A stretch of 57,429 nt of DNA from Streptoalloteichus hindustanus (GTDB lineage Bacteria > Actinomycetota > Actinomycetes > Mycobacteriales > Pseudonocardiaceae), in NCBI RefSeq assembly GCF_900129375.1, contig NZ_FQVN01000020.1, positions 1 to 57,429 on the forward strand. Direction: 5' to 3'. Shown here piece by piece: positions 15,372-23,631 of the stretch. Numbering within the stretch: the stretch's first letter is position 1; the number at the start of each line of letters is the position of its first letter. Made by a program: the position numbers and the translations under genes. Under the pieces are notes generated by a model. That model was given only the letters and a program-made list of their open reading frames with translations, was not told the DNA's origin and searched no databases.

Positions 15372-16798
15372 GGGGTGCTCCGTTGCGTTCTGGCCGCCTC
15401 GGGGTCCAGGGCCGGGCCGGTGGGCACGAACGCCAGCACCGAGGTCGGCACGGGCACCGGCGCGGAGCCGTCGTAGCCGAGTGCGCGCGTCACCTCGTCG
15501 CTGGGCAGGGGGAACTTGATGCCGACATCGGTGATCAGGTACTTCGTGCCGGCGCGCACGCCGGGCGCCGGTTGCCCGACGACCAGCGCGCCCGCGCCGG
15601 CCGCCACCCGCACCTGGTCGGCCGTCCGCTCGTCGGCGGCCCCGGCGCGGGCCGGGCGGCCGGCCGCGGCCACCCGGACCCGGCCCTGGTCGACGGTGAC
15701 CAGCCGGGCGCCGGCGCCCTCCGCGGCGAAGCCCAGCTCCACGCACAGCGCCCTGCCGTCCAGGTCCGCCGCCGGCGCGGGCGGCTGTCCGGGCAGGCCG
15801 CTGCCGCCCTGGGCGGTCGCCGACTTCGGTGCTTCCGCGACCGCCGCCGGGGTCAGGGGGATCGGTCGCACCGGCTGCCCCGGGTACGCCCTGGCGGTGT
15901 CGGGATCGGCCAGCAGCAGCGCGAGATCCGTGCCGGACAGCGCGGACAGCCCGTCGGCGCGCACCAGGTAGTGGTCCTTGGCCCCGCCGGTGACCGTCAC
16001 CTCGAACACCTGGCCCACCCGGGTGGGCTGCCCGGCCACCCGCGGTCCCTGTGCGCCGCGGTCGCGCACCGCCGGCGGGGTCAGGTCCGGACCGGCGGGC
16101 AGCGCGTTGAGCCAGGACGGGTCGACCCTGACCGGCGGGCTGCCGCCGAAGCCGAGCGCGACCAGCACGGCCTGGCTGACCACCTTCATCCGCTTGCCGC
16201 GCCACACCAGGTAATGCGCGCCGTCCTGGGTGGAGACCGGAACCGCCCGGTCCTCGGGCACCGCCTCGGCCGGCCACGACCGGCCCACCGACACCGCGAC
16301 GCCCGGCCGGTCGACGGCTCCCGGGGAGCTGACCGCGGCCGAGCACACCTGCCAGGAGTCGGTGACGAGGCGCGGTGGCGCGGGCAGCGCGTCGGGCGCG
16401 TCGGGGATGCCCACCGGCAGGCCGTGCGGCACCCCGTCGAGCGAGGACCGGGGCACCGTGCGGACCTCGGCCTTGCCGCCGCCGGCGGCCAGCAGCGCCG
16501 AGGTGTAGTTCAGCGCCGGGCGCAGCGTCCCGTCGAGGAACAGGTACCTGCTGCCCGTCTCCTTCTCCACCACGATCGAACCCGGTTGCCGCCAGGAGTC
16601 GTCGCCGCCCCGCACCACCAGCCCGTACACCAGGAAGCCCACCATCAGCACCACGCCGAGCAGCGCCCCGAACGCCGCGCCGACGGTGGTCCGCCGCATG
16701 GGCGTCTCCTGCGCGTCCGGCTCGCCCCGGACCAGCGCGGACACCAGCCTGCCCACGACGAACAGGTGCGCGTGCAACTGGTCTCGCTTGTTCTGCAC
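15368..16798 (-). CDS. eccB: Type VII secretion protein EccB
   Basis: A 476-aa membrane protein of the ESX translocon. The N-terminus is cytosolic with the family opening QNKRDQLHAHLFVVGRLVSALVRGEPD. One transmembrane helix follows (about residues 36-62, TVGAAFGALLGVVLMVGFLV), then a large extracytoplasmic part with the repeat-type stretches seen in EccB: YLFLDGTLRPALNYTSALLA, HYLVWRGKRMKV, HYLVRADGLSALSGTDLALL and KYLITDVGIKFPL. The GTG start at 16798 is preceded by GGAGG. It lies 29 nt downstream of eccD and overlaps the ART-like gene by ATGA. The usual length is about 450-500 aa, so it is intact. Confidence 0.93.
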   Translation of the reverse strand: MQNKRDQLHAHLFVVGRLVSALVRGEPDAQETPMRRTTVGAAFGALLGVVLMVGFLVYGLVVRGGDDSWRQPGSIVVEKETGSRYLFLDGTLRPALNYTSALLAAGGGKAEVRTVPRSSLDGVPHGLPVGIPDAPDALPAPPRLVTDSWQVCSAAVSSPGAVDRPGVAVSVGRSWPAEAVPEDRAVPVSTQDGAHYLVWRGKRMKVVSQAVLVALGFGGSPPVRVDPSWLNALPAGPDLTPPAVRDRGAQGPRVAGQPTRVGQVFEVTVTGGAKDHYLVRADGLSALSGTDLALLLADPDTARAYPGQPVRPIPLTPAAVAEAPKSATAQGGSGLPGQPPAPAADLDGRALCVELGFAAEGAGARLVTVDQGRVRVAAAGRPARAGAADERTADQVRVAAGAGALVVGQPAPGVRAGTKYLITDVGIKFPLPSDEVTRALGYDGSAPVPVPTSVLAFVPTGPALDPEAARTQRSTP

Positions 16799-16827
16799 GA
16801 CCGCCTCCCCTCAGCCCCCGCCAGCCC

Positions 16828-18210
16828 TCAGCCCGCCAGCCCGCGCACCAGCGAGAACACGTCCAGCACGGCGAGCGCCACCGGCACCACCGCGACCGCC
16901 GACACCGTCTCGGCGATGTCGGCGGCACGCCCCCAGTACGGCAGCAGCCGGCGGCCGGGCAGCCGGCGTGCGCCCGTGAGCAGCAGAACCGCCACGGCGA
17001 CCAGCGCCGCCACCAACGCCATCCGCGCGACCGGGGCCAGCCCGGCGACCAACCCGAGCACCAGTAGGGCCAGTCCGACGGCGCCGCCCGCCGCCACCGA
17101 GATCCGCTGCCACGCGCCGACCAGCACCCTGGACCGCAGCAGCAGGGCTACCGACACCACGCCGACGAGGGTGCTCGGGGCCCAGCCCGGTTCGGGCACC
17201 AGCAGCGCGAAGCACCCGACGCAGACCACGCTGATCGCCACGAACATCGCGGAGAGGAGCTGGTCGGCGCGCGCCGCCTTGGCCAGCACGGTCCGCTCCG
17301 GCACCGGCTCGACGTCCTGGCCGAGATCACCCGCGCCGGTGGGGATCTGCGGCAACCTGATCCGCACCATGCGCGCGGCGGCGCTGGGCGCGACCACCCC
17401 GGCGAGGAACGCCACACCCGCGACCAGTCCGGCCGCCTGTGCCCCGGTCAGCCCGGCGACGGCGGACAGCAGCCCGCCGCCGGCCGTCGCCGCGCCGGTC
17501 AGCACGATCCCGAGGAACAGCGGGGTGTCGGCGCCGGTCGCGAGCAGGGCGATGATCCCGGCGGCGGTGGCGAAGGCCGCGCCGGCCGCCATCGCCGGCG
17601 CGCCGGTCACCCCGACCGCCCCGGGCAGCAGCATCCCGGACACCAGCGCGAAGGGCACCGCGGCGACGCCGAGCAGGGTGCCGACCACGCCGTCGCCGAG
17701 GGCGCGGGAACCGGCCGCCGCCCCGCCGAGCAGGGCGACGGCCAGCGCACCGGAGGTCAGGCAGCGCAGCAGGACGTCCCCGGGGTGCAGGACGACGCCG
17801 GCCAGCGCGGTGGCCAGCCCCAGCGCGCCGAGGGCGAGGAACAGCCGCCTGGTCAGCTCGGGCCGCCAGTTGTCGCGGCGTCCCTCGACGGCCGTGCGCA
17901 CGCCGTCGATCACGTCGTCGAAGTCGATCGGGGGCAGCGGCGCGGTGCGCGGGCGCAGGTGCAGCACCTCGCCGTCGCGCAGGCCGAGCGACCGCGGGGT
18001 GCCCTCCTCGTCGAGGGGCGGGTCTCCCATGCGCTGCAACACCCAGTGGCCGCGGCCGGCGGCGGCGTGGGCGCGGTCCGGGTCGGCCCGGCGGACCAGG
18101 ACGGGCAGCAGGTCGAAGATCGGGGTGTCCACCGGGACGGCGAAGTCCGCGCGGCCGTCCGGCGCCAGCACGGTCAGCCGGCACAGGCCAGGGTCGGTGA
18201 CCGCGGTCAT
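16828..18210 (-). CDS. eccD: Type VII secretion integral membrane protein EccD
   Basis: A 460-aa protein. The first about 95 residues form the ubiquitin-like YukD domain (CRLTVLAPDGRADFAVPVDTP... GLRDGEVLHLRPR). The remainder is about eleven hydrophobic helices, the EccD channel-like part of the ESX inner-membrane complex, broken by the conserved cytosolic loop RIRLPQIPTGAGDLGQDVEP. It is followed by eccB after 29 nt and preceded by eccC with a 64-nt gap that holds a copy of the iterated palindrome. Length and topology are normal. Confidence 0.93.
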   Translation of the reverse strand: MTAVTDPGLCRLTVLAPDGRADFAVPVDTPIFDLLPVLVRRADPDRAHAAAGRGHWVLQRMGDPPLDEEGTPRSLGLRDGEVLHLRPRTAPLPPIDFDDVIDGVRTAVEGRRDNWRPELTRRLFLALGALGLATALAGVVLHPGDVLLRCLTSGALAVALLGGAAAGSRALGDGVVGTLLGVAAVPFALVSGMLLPGAVGVTGAPAMAAGAAFATAAGIIALLATGADTPLFLGIVLTGAATAGGGLLSAVAGLTGAQAAGLVAGVAFLAGVVAPSAAARMVRIRLPQIPTGAGDLGQDVEPVPERTVLAKAARADQLLSAMFVAISVVCVGCFALLVPEPGWAPSTLVGVVSVALLLRSRVLVGAWQRISVAAGGAVGLALLVLGLVAGLAPVARMALVAALVAVAVLLLTGARRLPGRRLLPYWGRAADIAETVSAVAVVPVALAVLDVFSLVRGLAG

Positions 18211-18240
18211 CGCCGCTCACCCGCGCCCGGCGCGTTGTCC

Positions 18241-18253
18241 GTCCACTGTGGAC
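18241..18253. repeat. Iterated palindrome GTCCA-CTG-TGGAC (intergenic)
   Basis: This copy lies in the 64-nt gap between eccC and eccD, outside any coding sequence, which shows the word is not only a by-product of a protein motif. Confidence 0.7.
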
Positions 18254-18274
18254 ATATGGGGGAGTCCGATGTGG

Positions 18275-21200
18275 TCACCACGTCGAGTCCTCTTCGGGTT
18301 GGGCCAGGAATCCGGTCTGGACGAGCTGGACGCTCCTGCGGGTCACGAACTGGGCGCGTCCGGCGGGCAGTTGACGCGGCTGGGCCTCGCCGAGGAACTT
18401 GCCTTCCTCGCGCGGGTAGGAGAACAGCAGACCGGGGCAGCCCAGTTCCCACATCCTGCGCAGCACCGGGTCCATCATCGCCCGCATCGCGCCCGAGGTG
18501 CTGCGCGCGACCACCAGGTGGAAACCGATGTCGGCGCCGTGGGCCAGGAGTTCGGCCAGCGGTTCCAGCACACCGCCCATGCCGCCGACGAACAGGTCGT
18601 AGTCGTCGACGAGGACGAACAACCGGGGACCGCTCCACCAGTCCCGCCTGCGCAGCCGACCCGGCGTGATGTCCGCGCCGGGCAGGCGTGCGCGCAACGA
18701 CACGGCGGCGTTGCCCGCCAACTCGGCCAGGGTGTCGCCGGCCACCGCGTAGCCGATCCGGTACTCCTCCGGCACCAGGGGGAACAGCGCGCGGCGCGGA
18801 TCGGCGAGCAGGATTCTGGCCTCGTCCGGGCGGTAGCGCTCCATGACGCCGCGCGCCACCAACCGCAGCAGGTTGGTCTTGCCGGTCTCCGCGTCCCCGA
18901 ACGCCATCAGGTGTGGCACCTGGCCGAAGTCGTGCCACACCGGGCGAAGGCGCTGCTCGTCGAGACCGAGCGCGACGCGCAGGTCCCCTTCGGCGGGCGG
19001 CAGTTCCCTGGCCGGCAGCTCGGCCGGTAGCAGCCGTACTTCCGGCGCGCCCTCGCCCGGCCAGAACTCCGCGATCTCCTCGACCAGCCCCTTGGTCGCC
19101 ACGGAGAGGTCCTGAGTGGAGCTGCCGCCGTCGAGTCGGGGCAGCGCGCCGAGGAAGTGCAGTCCGTCCGTGGTCAGCCCGCGGCCGGGCAGCGGCGGCA
19201 CCCCGGCCGCGGCGCGGCTGCTGACCTCGGACTCCAACGAGTCGCCCAACCGCAACTCGTAGCGGGTGCCGAGGAGGTCGCGCAGCCAGGGCCGGATCTC
19301 CGACCACCTGGTGGCCGCGACCACCACGTGCACGCCGTAGCCCAGTCCACGCGCGGCCAACTCGGAGATCGCCGACTCCAGGTCCTCGAAGTCCTGCCGG
19401 ACCGTGGACCACCCGTCGACCACCAGGAACACGTCGCCGTACCGGTCGGCGCCGGCGCCGCTCCGGCGTGCCCGCCGGTAGGCGGACATGGATTCCACGC
19501 CGAGGTCGGCGAAAGCGCGTTCCCGGTGTTCCAGGAGGTCGGTCAGCTCCGCCACGGTGCGCCGGACCCGGTCCCGGTCCAGCCGGGCGGCCACCGAGCC
19601 CACGTGGGGCAGCCCGGCCAGGCCGCCCAGGGTGCCGCCGCCGAAGTCCAGGCAGTAGAACTGCGCCTCGGCGGGCGTGTGGGTGAGCGCGAGGGAGAGC
19701 ACCAGGGTGCGCAGCAGGGTGCTCTTGCCGGTCTGCGGCGCGCCGACCACGCCGACGTGGCCGGCCGCCCCGCCGAGATCGGCCAGCAACAGGTCGCGGC
19801 GCTGCTCGAACGGCCGGTCCACCACGCCGACCGGCACCCGCAGCGCGCCGCTGCCCGCCCAGTCCGCCGTGCCCAGACCCCGGTGCGGGTCGGGCACCAC
19901 GGCGGGCAGCAGCACGTCCAGGCTGGGCGGGTCGGCCAGCGGGGGCAGCCACACCTGGCGGGCCGGCGGGCCCTGCCCGCGCATCCGCTGGATCAACGCG
20001 TCCATCAGGGTGACCGAATCGTCCACTTCGGACTGGTCCGGCGAGTGGGGCGGCCGCTCCGCCTCCGCCGCCCGCGACGGGGTGGGCAATGGCTGGTGGA
20101 GCGGGCCGAAGGGGACCACTTCCCGCGCGACTTGCTGTGGCTCCACCGGATTCTCCTCGACGACGGGGGAGGACAGCGGACCGGAGACGTACCCGGCCCT
20201 GAACCGCACCAGGGACGTCGTGTCCTTCTTCAGGTAGCCGTGCCCCGGCGCCGAGGGCAGTTCGTAGGCGTCGGCCACCCCGATCACACTGCGGCTCTCC
20301 GAGGAGGAGAAGGTGCGCAGCGCGATCCGGTAGGACAGATGGCTCTCCAGCGCGTGGATGCGGCCCTCGTCCAGGCGTTGCGACGCCAGCAGCAGGTGGA
20401 CCCCGAGGCTCCGCCCCAACCGGCCGATCATCACGAACAGCTCCATGAACTCCGGCTTGGTCGCCAGCAGCTCGCTGAACTCGTCGCAGACGACGAACAG
20501 GGTGGGGAACGGGTCCAGTGGCGCGCCCTGGGCACGCGCTTTCTCGTACTCCAGCCGGGAGGAGTGACCGGCCTGGCGCAGCAGTTCCTGCCGCCGCGTC
20601 ATCTCGCCGTGCAGCGAGTCCTGCATCCGGTCGACCAGCGGCAGTTCGTCGGCCAGGTTGGTGATCACCGCCGAGGTGTGCGGCAGCTCCTCCGCGCCCA
20701 GGAAGGTCGCACCGCCCTTGAAGTCCACCAGGACGAAGTTGAGCGCTTCGGGGGAGTGCGTCGTGGCCAGCCCGACCACCAGGGTGCGCAGCAGCTCGCT
20801 CTTGCCCGACCCGGTCGCGCCGATCAGCACGCCGTGCGGACCCATCCCACCCTGTGCGGACTCCTTGAGGTCCAGCTCCACCACCGAACCGTCCTCGCCG
20901 AGACCGATCGGCACCCGCAACTGCGCGGACAACTGCGCCCGGGGCCGCCACAGCGCGTCCACCGGGAAGGCGCGGGGATCGCGAATGCCCAGCAGCTGCG
21001 CCAGATCGAAGTCGGTGGCCATCGGCTCGTCCGCGTCCACGGCGCCGGAGGTGCGCAGCGGGGACATCAACCGGGCCAACGACTCACTCCTGGCCTGACC
21101 GAGAAAGTCCGGCACAGCCAGCTTCCTGCCGTCCGCCGTGCCCGTGACGGCGAGCCGGTCCCGGTCGACCTCCAGGCTCAGCCGGTAGGCCCCTTCGTGG

Positions 21201-22246
21201 CCAGCCGTTCCCCCGACGTCCAGCAGTAGCGCGTTGCGCAGTCCGCCGGCGGCCAGCCTGGAGTGCTCCGGCAGGACCACACCGTCGCAGAGCACGACCG
21301 TGTAGGGCTCCGCGGGGCTGACGGGGGCGTCCGGCTCGAACTCGCCGCGGTTCGCGAAGTCCGGGCCCAGCAGGGCGAGCAGCTCGTCGTGCCCGGTGGC
21401 GAACAGCCGCGCGGCGCCGGCCGCGTCCTGCGCCCGCGTGCTTTCCAGGTGCGGCAACCACTTCGTCCACTCCCAGGTGTCGACCCGGTCCGGGCTCGCC
21501 AGCACCGCCACCCGCAGGTCCTCCGGCGCGTGGAAGGTGACCAACTGGGCCAGCACCGCCCTGGCGAAACCCCGCGTCTCGGCGGGCGCGCCGACCAGCT
21601 CGACACCGGAGAACCCGCGCAGGTGCAGCGCGGTGGCCACCCCGGACACCGTGGAGTAGGCGCGGATGAACCGGCGCAACGCTCCGGCCGACAACGGTTC
21701 CAGGTCCTCGACCGGCTTCGTCTGCGGCGGCACCAGCCGGAGCAGCGAGCGCTGCTCCCCGGTGCCGATGCGCACCTCGGCGAAGTCGGCGTTCGCCGGC
21801 CTGCGCTCCCAGAGCCTCGGCCCCGCCGCGACCGTCCACAGTCGAGCGGGCTCCGGGTGGTCCCAGTCGACCGCGGCCCGGTGCTGGTCGACCGCCCTGC
21901 GCACCTGCCTGCGCACCTGGGCCAGGTAGCGCAGGTAGTCGCGGCGTTCCCCCTTCAGCTTCCGCTTGCGCTCCCCGGAGGACCGGCCGAGCTGGCTGAA
22001 CACCATGCCCACTGTGGACAGCGCCATGAGCCCGGACGCCACGTACATCCCGCTGTTCGCGCCGGGGTTGGCGAACATCAGCACCGTCGCCCCGGAACCG
22101 AGCCCCATCGGCAGGTAGGTCAGCACGGAGGACACGTCGGCGCCCTGCGCCTCGGGCAGCGCCGGCGGCTCCTGCAACTCCAGTTCGCCCTGCGGCAGCG
22201 GCGGTCCCGGCCTGCGCGGTGGACGGCTGATCACGAACGTGCTCAC
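18275..22246 (-). CDS. eccC: Type VII secretion ATPase EccC (fused EccCa/EccCb)
   Basis: A 1323-aa FtsK/SpoIIIE-type motor with three ATPase domains. The N-terminus is Pro-rich with two transmembrane helices (about residues 40-85, YLPMGLGSGATVLMF and YVASGLMALSTVGMVF). Walker A motifs are GATGSGKS (Lys about 482), GAPQTGKST (about 841) and GDAETGKT (about 1123). Walker B strands include LNFVLVDFKGGATF and QFYCLDFGGG. It powers export of WXG100 substrates at the membrane. The GTG start at 22246 is 6 nt after GGGGAG. The three-domain single-chain form is that of EccC/YukBA in Gram-positive systems, rather than the split Ca/Cb of mycobacterial ESX-1. Confidence 0.95.
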   Translation of the reverse strand: MSTFVISRPPRRPGPPLPQGELELQEPPALPEAQGADVSSVLTYLPMGLGSGATVLMFANPGANSGMYVASGLMALSTVGMVFSQLGRSSGERKRKLKGERRDYLRYLAQVRRQVRRAVDQHRAAVDWDHPEPARLWTVAAGPRLWERRPANADFAEVRIGTGEQRSLLRLVPPQTKPVEDLEPLSAGALRRFIRAYSTVSGVATALHLRGFSGVELVGAPAETRGFARAVLAQLVTFHAPEDLRVAVLASPDRVDTWEWTKWLPHLESTRAQDAAGAARLFATGHDELLALLGPDFANRGEFEPDAPVSPAEPYTVVLCDGVVLPEHSRLAAGGLRNALLLDVGGTAGHEGAYRLSLEVDRDRLAVTGTADGRKLAVPDFLGQARSESLARLMSPLRTSGAVDADEPMATDFDLAQLLGIRDPRAFPVDALWRPRAQLSAQLRVPIGLGEDGSVVELDLKESAQGGMGPHGVLIGATGSGKSELLRTLVVGLATTHSPEALNFVLVDFKGGATFLGAEELPHTSAVITNLADELPLVDRMQDSLHGEMTRRQELLRQAGHSSRLEYEKARAQGAPLDPFPTLFVVCDEFSELLATKPEFMELFVMIGRLGRSLGVHLLLASQRLDEGRIHALESHLSYRIALRTFSSSESRSVIGVADAYELPSAPGHGYLKKDTTSLVRFRAGYVSGPLSSPVVEENPVEPQQVAREVVPFGPLHQPLPTPSRAAEAERPPHSPDQSEVDDSVTLMDALIQRMRGQGPPARQVWLPPLADPPSLDVLLPAVVPDPHRGLGTADWAGSGALRVPVGVVDRPFEQRRDLLLADLGGAAGHVGVVGAPQTGKSTLLRTLVLSLALTHTPAEAQFYCLDFGGGTLGGLAGLPHVGSVAARLDRDRVRRTVAELTDLLEHRERAFADLGVESMSAYRRARRSGAGADRYGDVFLVVDGWSTVRQDFEDLESAISELAARGLGYGVHVVVAATRWSEIRPWLRDLLGTRYELRLGDSLESEVSSRAAAGVPPLPGRGLTTDGLHFLGALPRLDGGSSTQDLSVATKGLVEEIAEFWPGEGAPEVRLLPAELPARELPPAEGDLRVALGLDEQRLRPVWHDFGQVPHLMAFGDAETGKTNLLRLVARGVMERYRPDEARILLADPRRALFPLVPEEYRIGYAVAGDTLAELAGNAAVSLRARLPGADITPGRLRRRDWWSGPRLFVLVDDYDLFVGGMGGVLEPLAELLAHGADIGFHLVVARSTSGAMRAMMDPVLRRMWELGCPGLLFSYPREEGKFLGEAQPRQLPAGRAQFVTRRSVQLVQTGFLAQPEEDSTW

Positions 22247-22295
22247 AGCCCGCTCCCCATCACCCTCGTCGTGGTCGTCATGTCCGATGTCGCGC

Positions 22296-23534
22296 TCACG
22301 GCGACTCCACCCGCTCCGCCGCCCGCCAGTTCCTCCGCCGTGCCCTCGGCACCAGGCTCCGGAGCGCCCAGGCCAGACCGGCCAGCCCCACCGCGCCGAG
22401 CGCGACGACCGCCGCGACGAGCCGCCCGGAGTTGTCGGTGTGCGGCCAAACCGGTGGTGGCACCACCACCGGCTGTCCGTCGGCTCGCCGAGGACCGCTG
22501 GATTCCTCCGGCAGCACGGCGGTCACCGCCGTGAGCGGGTTCACCACGCCGTAGCCGACCTGCGGGTCGGGCACGTCGCGCCCCGGTCGGTCGGCGGTGG
22601 CCTCCAACCGGTGCTTGACCTGCCTGGCGGTCAGCTTCGGGTGGTAGGCCCGGACCAGGGCGGCCGTGCCCGCGACGAACGGGGTGGCGAAACTGGTGCC
22701 CTGCGCGGAGACGTGGCCGGTGCCCGCCGCGCTCAGCCCGATCACGTCGACGCCCGGCGCCGCCAGGTCCACGAAGTCGCCGACACCGGAGAACCTGCCC
22801 CGGGAGCCGTCCTCCGCGATCGCGCTCACCGCCAGCACGTCGGGGTAGGCGGCCGGGTAGGACCTGGGGTTGCCGTTCTCCGCGTCGTTGCCGGCGGCGG
22901 CCACGAGGAGCACGTCGCGCTGGCTGGCGTAGCCCACCGCCGCCTCCAGCTCGGCGGTGGGATGGGCGGAGGTGACCGACAGGTTGACGACCCTGGCGCC
23001 GGCGTCCACCGCCGCCCTGATCGCCGCCGCCATGCTGGCCGCGCTGCCGTCGGTGCCGTTGGTCTGCCGCAGCGGCAGGATGACCGCCGCCGGGGCCACG
23101 CCGACAACCCCGGTGCCCTCGGCCTGGCCGGCGGCGATCACCCCGGCGACGAACGTGCCGTGGCCGAAGCAGTCGGTGTCGGCCCGGCCCTGTCCGGACA
23201 CGATGTCCTTGCCCGGCAACACGCGCCCGGCCAGCTGCGGCACCTGTCCGTCCACTCCGGAGTCGACCACCGCGACGACCTGGCCCGCGCCTCGGGTCAG
23301 CGGCCACACCCGGTGCGGGGCGAGGCGTTGCTGCGCCCAGGTCACGCCCGGGTGCACCGTGTTCGACCGAGGGGCGCACCTCCCCTGCCCCGACGGCTGT
23401 TCCAGGGGCGGGACGGTCGGCCGGCCCGGCTGGTCGGTTCCCGCGCGGGCCGGCGCGCCCGGTGCCGAGACGGTGGCCAGCACCGCGATCAGCACCACCG
23501 CCGGCAAACCCGGTGTGACCCGTGAGATCCGCAT
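22296..23534 (-). CDS. mycP: Mycosin-type subtilisin protease MycP
   Basis: A 412-aa S8 protease. I start at the ATG at 23534, 6-7 nt after AGGAGAG, which gives a signal peptide (MRISRVTPGLPAVVLIAVLA). Catalytic residues are Asp91 in VVDSGVDG, His125 in DCFGHGTFVAG and Ser281 in QGTSFATPFVAG; the oxyanion Asn is in VAAAGNDAENG. A C-terminal membrane helix (LVAAVVALGAVGLAGLAWAL) ends in a basic tail, as in mycobacterial mycosins. It is required for T7SS integrity and processes selected substrates. It lies between the giant effector gene and eccC. Confidence 0.95.
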   Translation of the reverse strand: MRISRVTPGLPAVVLIAVLATVSAPGAPARAGTDQPGRPTVPPLEQPSGQGRCAPRSNTVHPGVTWAQQRLAPHRVWPLTRGAGQVVAVVDSGVDGQVPQLAGRVLPGKDIVSGQGRADTDCFGHGTFVAGVIAAGQAEGTGVVGVAPAAVILPLRQTNGTDGSAASMAAAIRAAVDAGARVVNLSVTSAHPTAELEAAVGYASQRDVLLVAAAGNDAENGNPRSYPAAYPDVLAVSAIAEDGSRGRFSGVGDFVDLAAPGVDVIGLSAAGTGHVSAQGTSFATPFVAGTAALVRAYHPKLTARQVKHRLEATADRPGRDVPDPQVGYGVVNPLTAVTAVLPEESSGPRRADGQPVVVPPPVWPHTDNSGRLVAAVVALGAVGLAGLAWALRSLVPRARRRNWRAAERVESP

Positions 23535-23631
23535 GTCGCTGCTCTCCTGGTGAAGGGCGTCCTCGGCGGTGGCCACGATCAGCCGTGCGGCACCACGCCA
23601 GTTGCCTTGCCAGTCCTCGTTGTTGTCGACG

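Noticed and set aside
15372-16928. Upstream extension of the ART-like protein
   Set aside because: The extension runs out of frame through eccB and reads as Arg/Gly-rich shadow; the ATG at 15371 with ATGA overlap is the natural start.
14882-19030. A 1382-codon plus-strand open frame opposite eccB/eccD/eccC
   Set aside because: It is Arg/Gly/His/Pro-rich antisense of high-GC genes with no domain; the minus strand encodes clear T7SS proteins.
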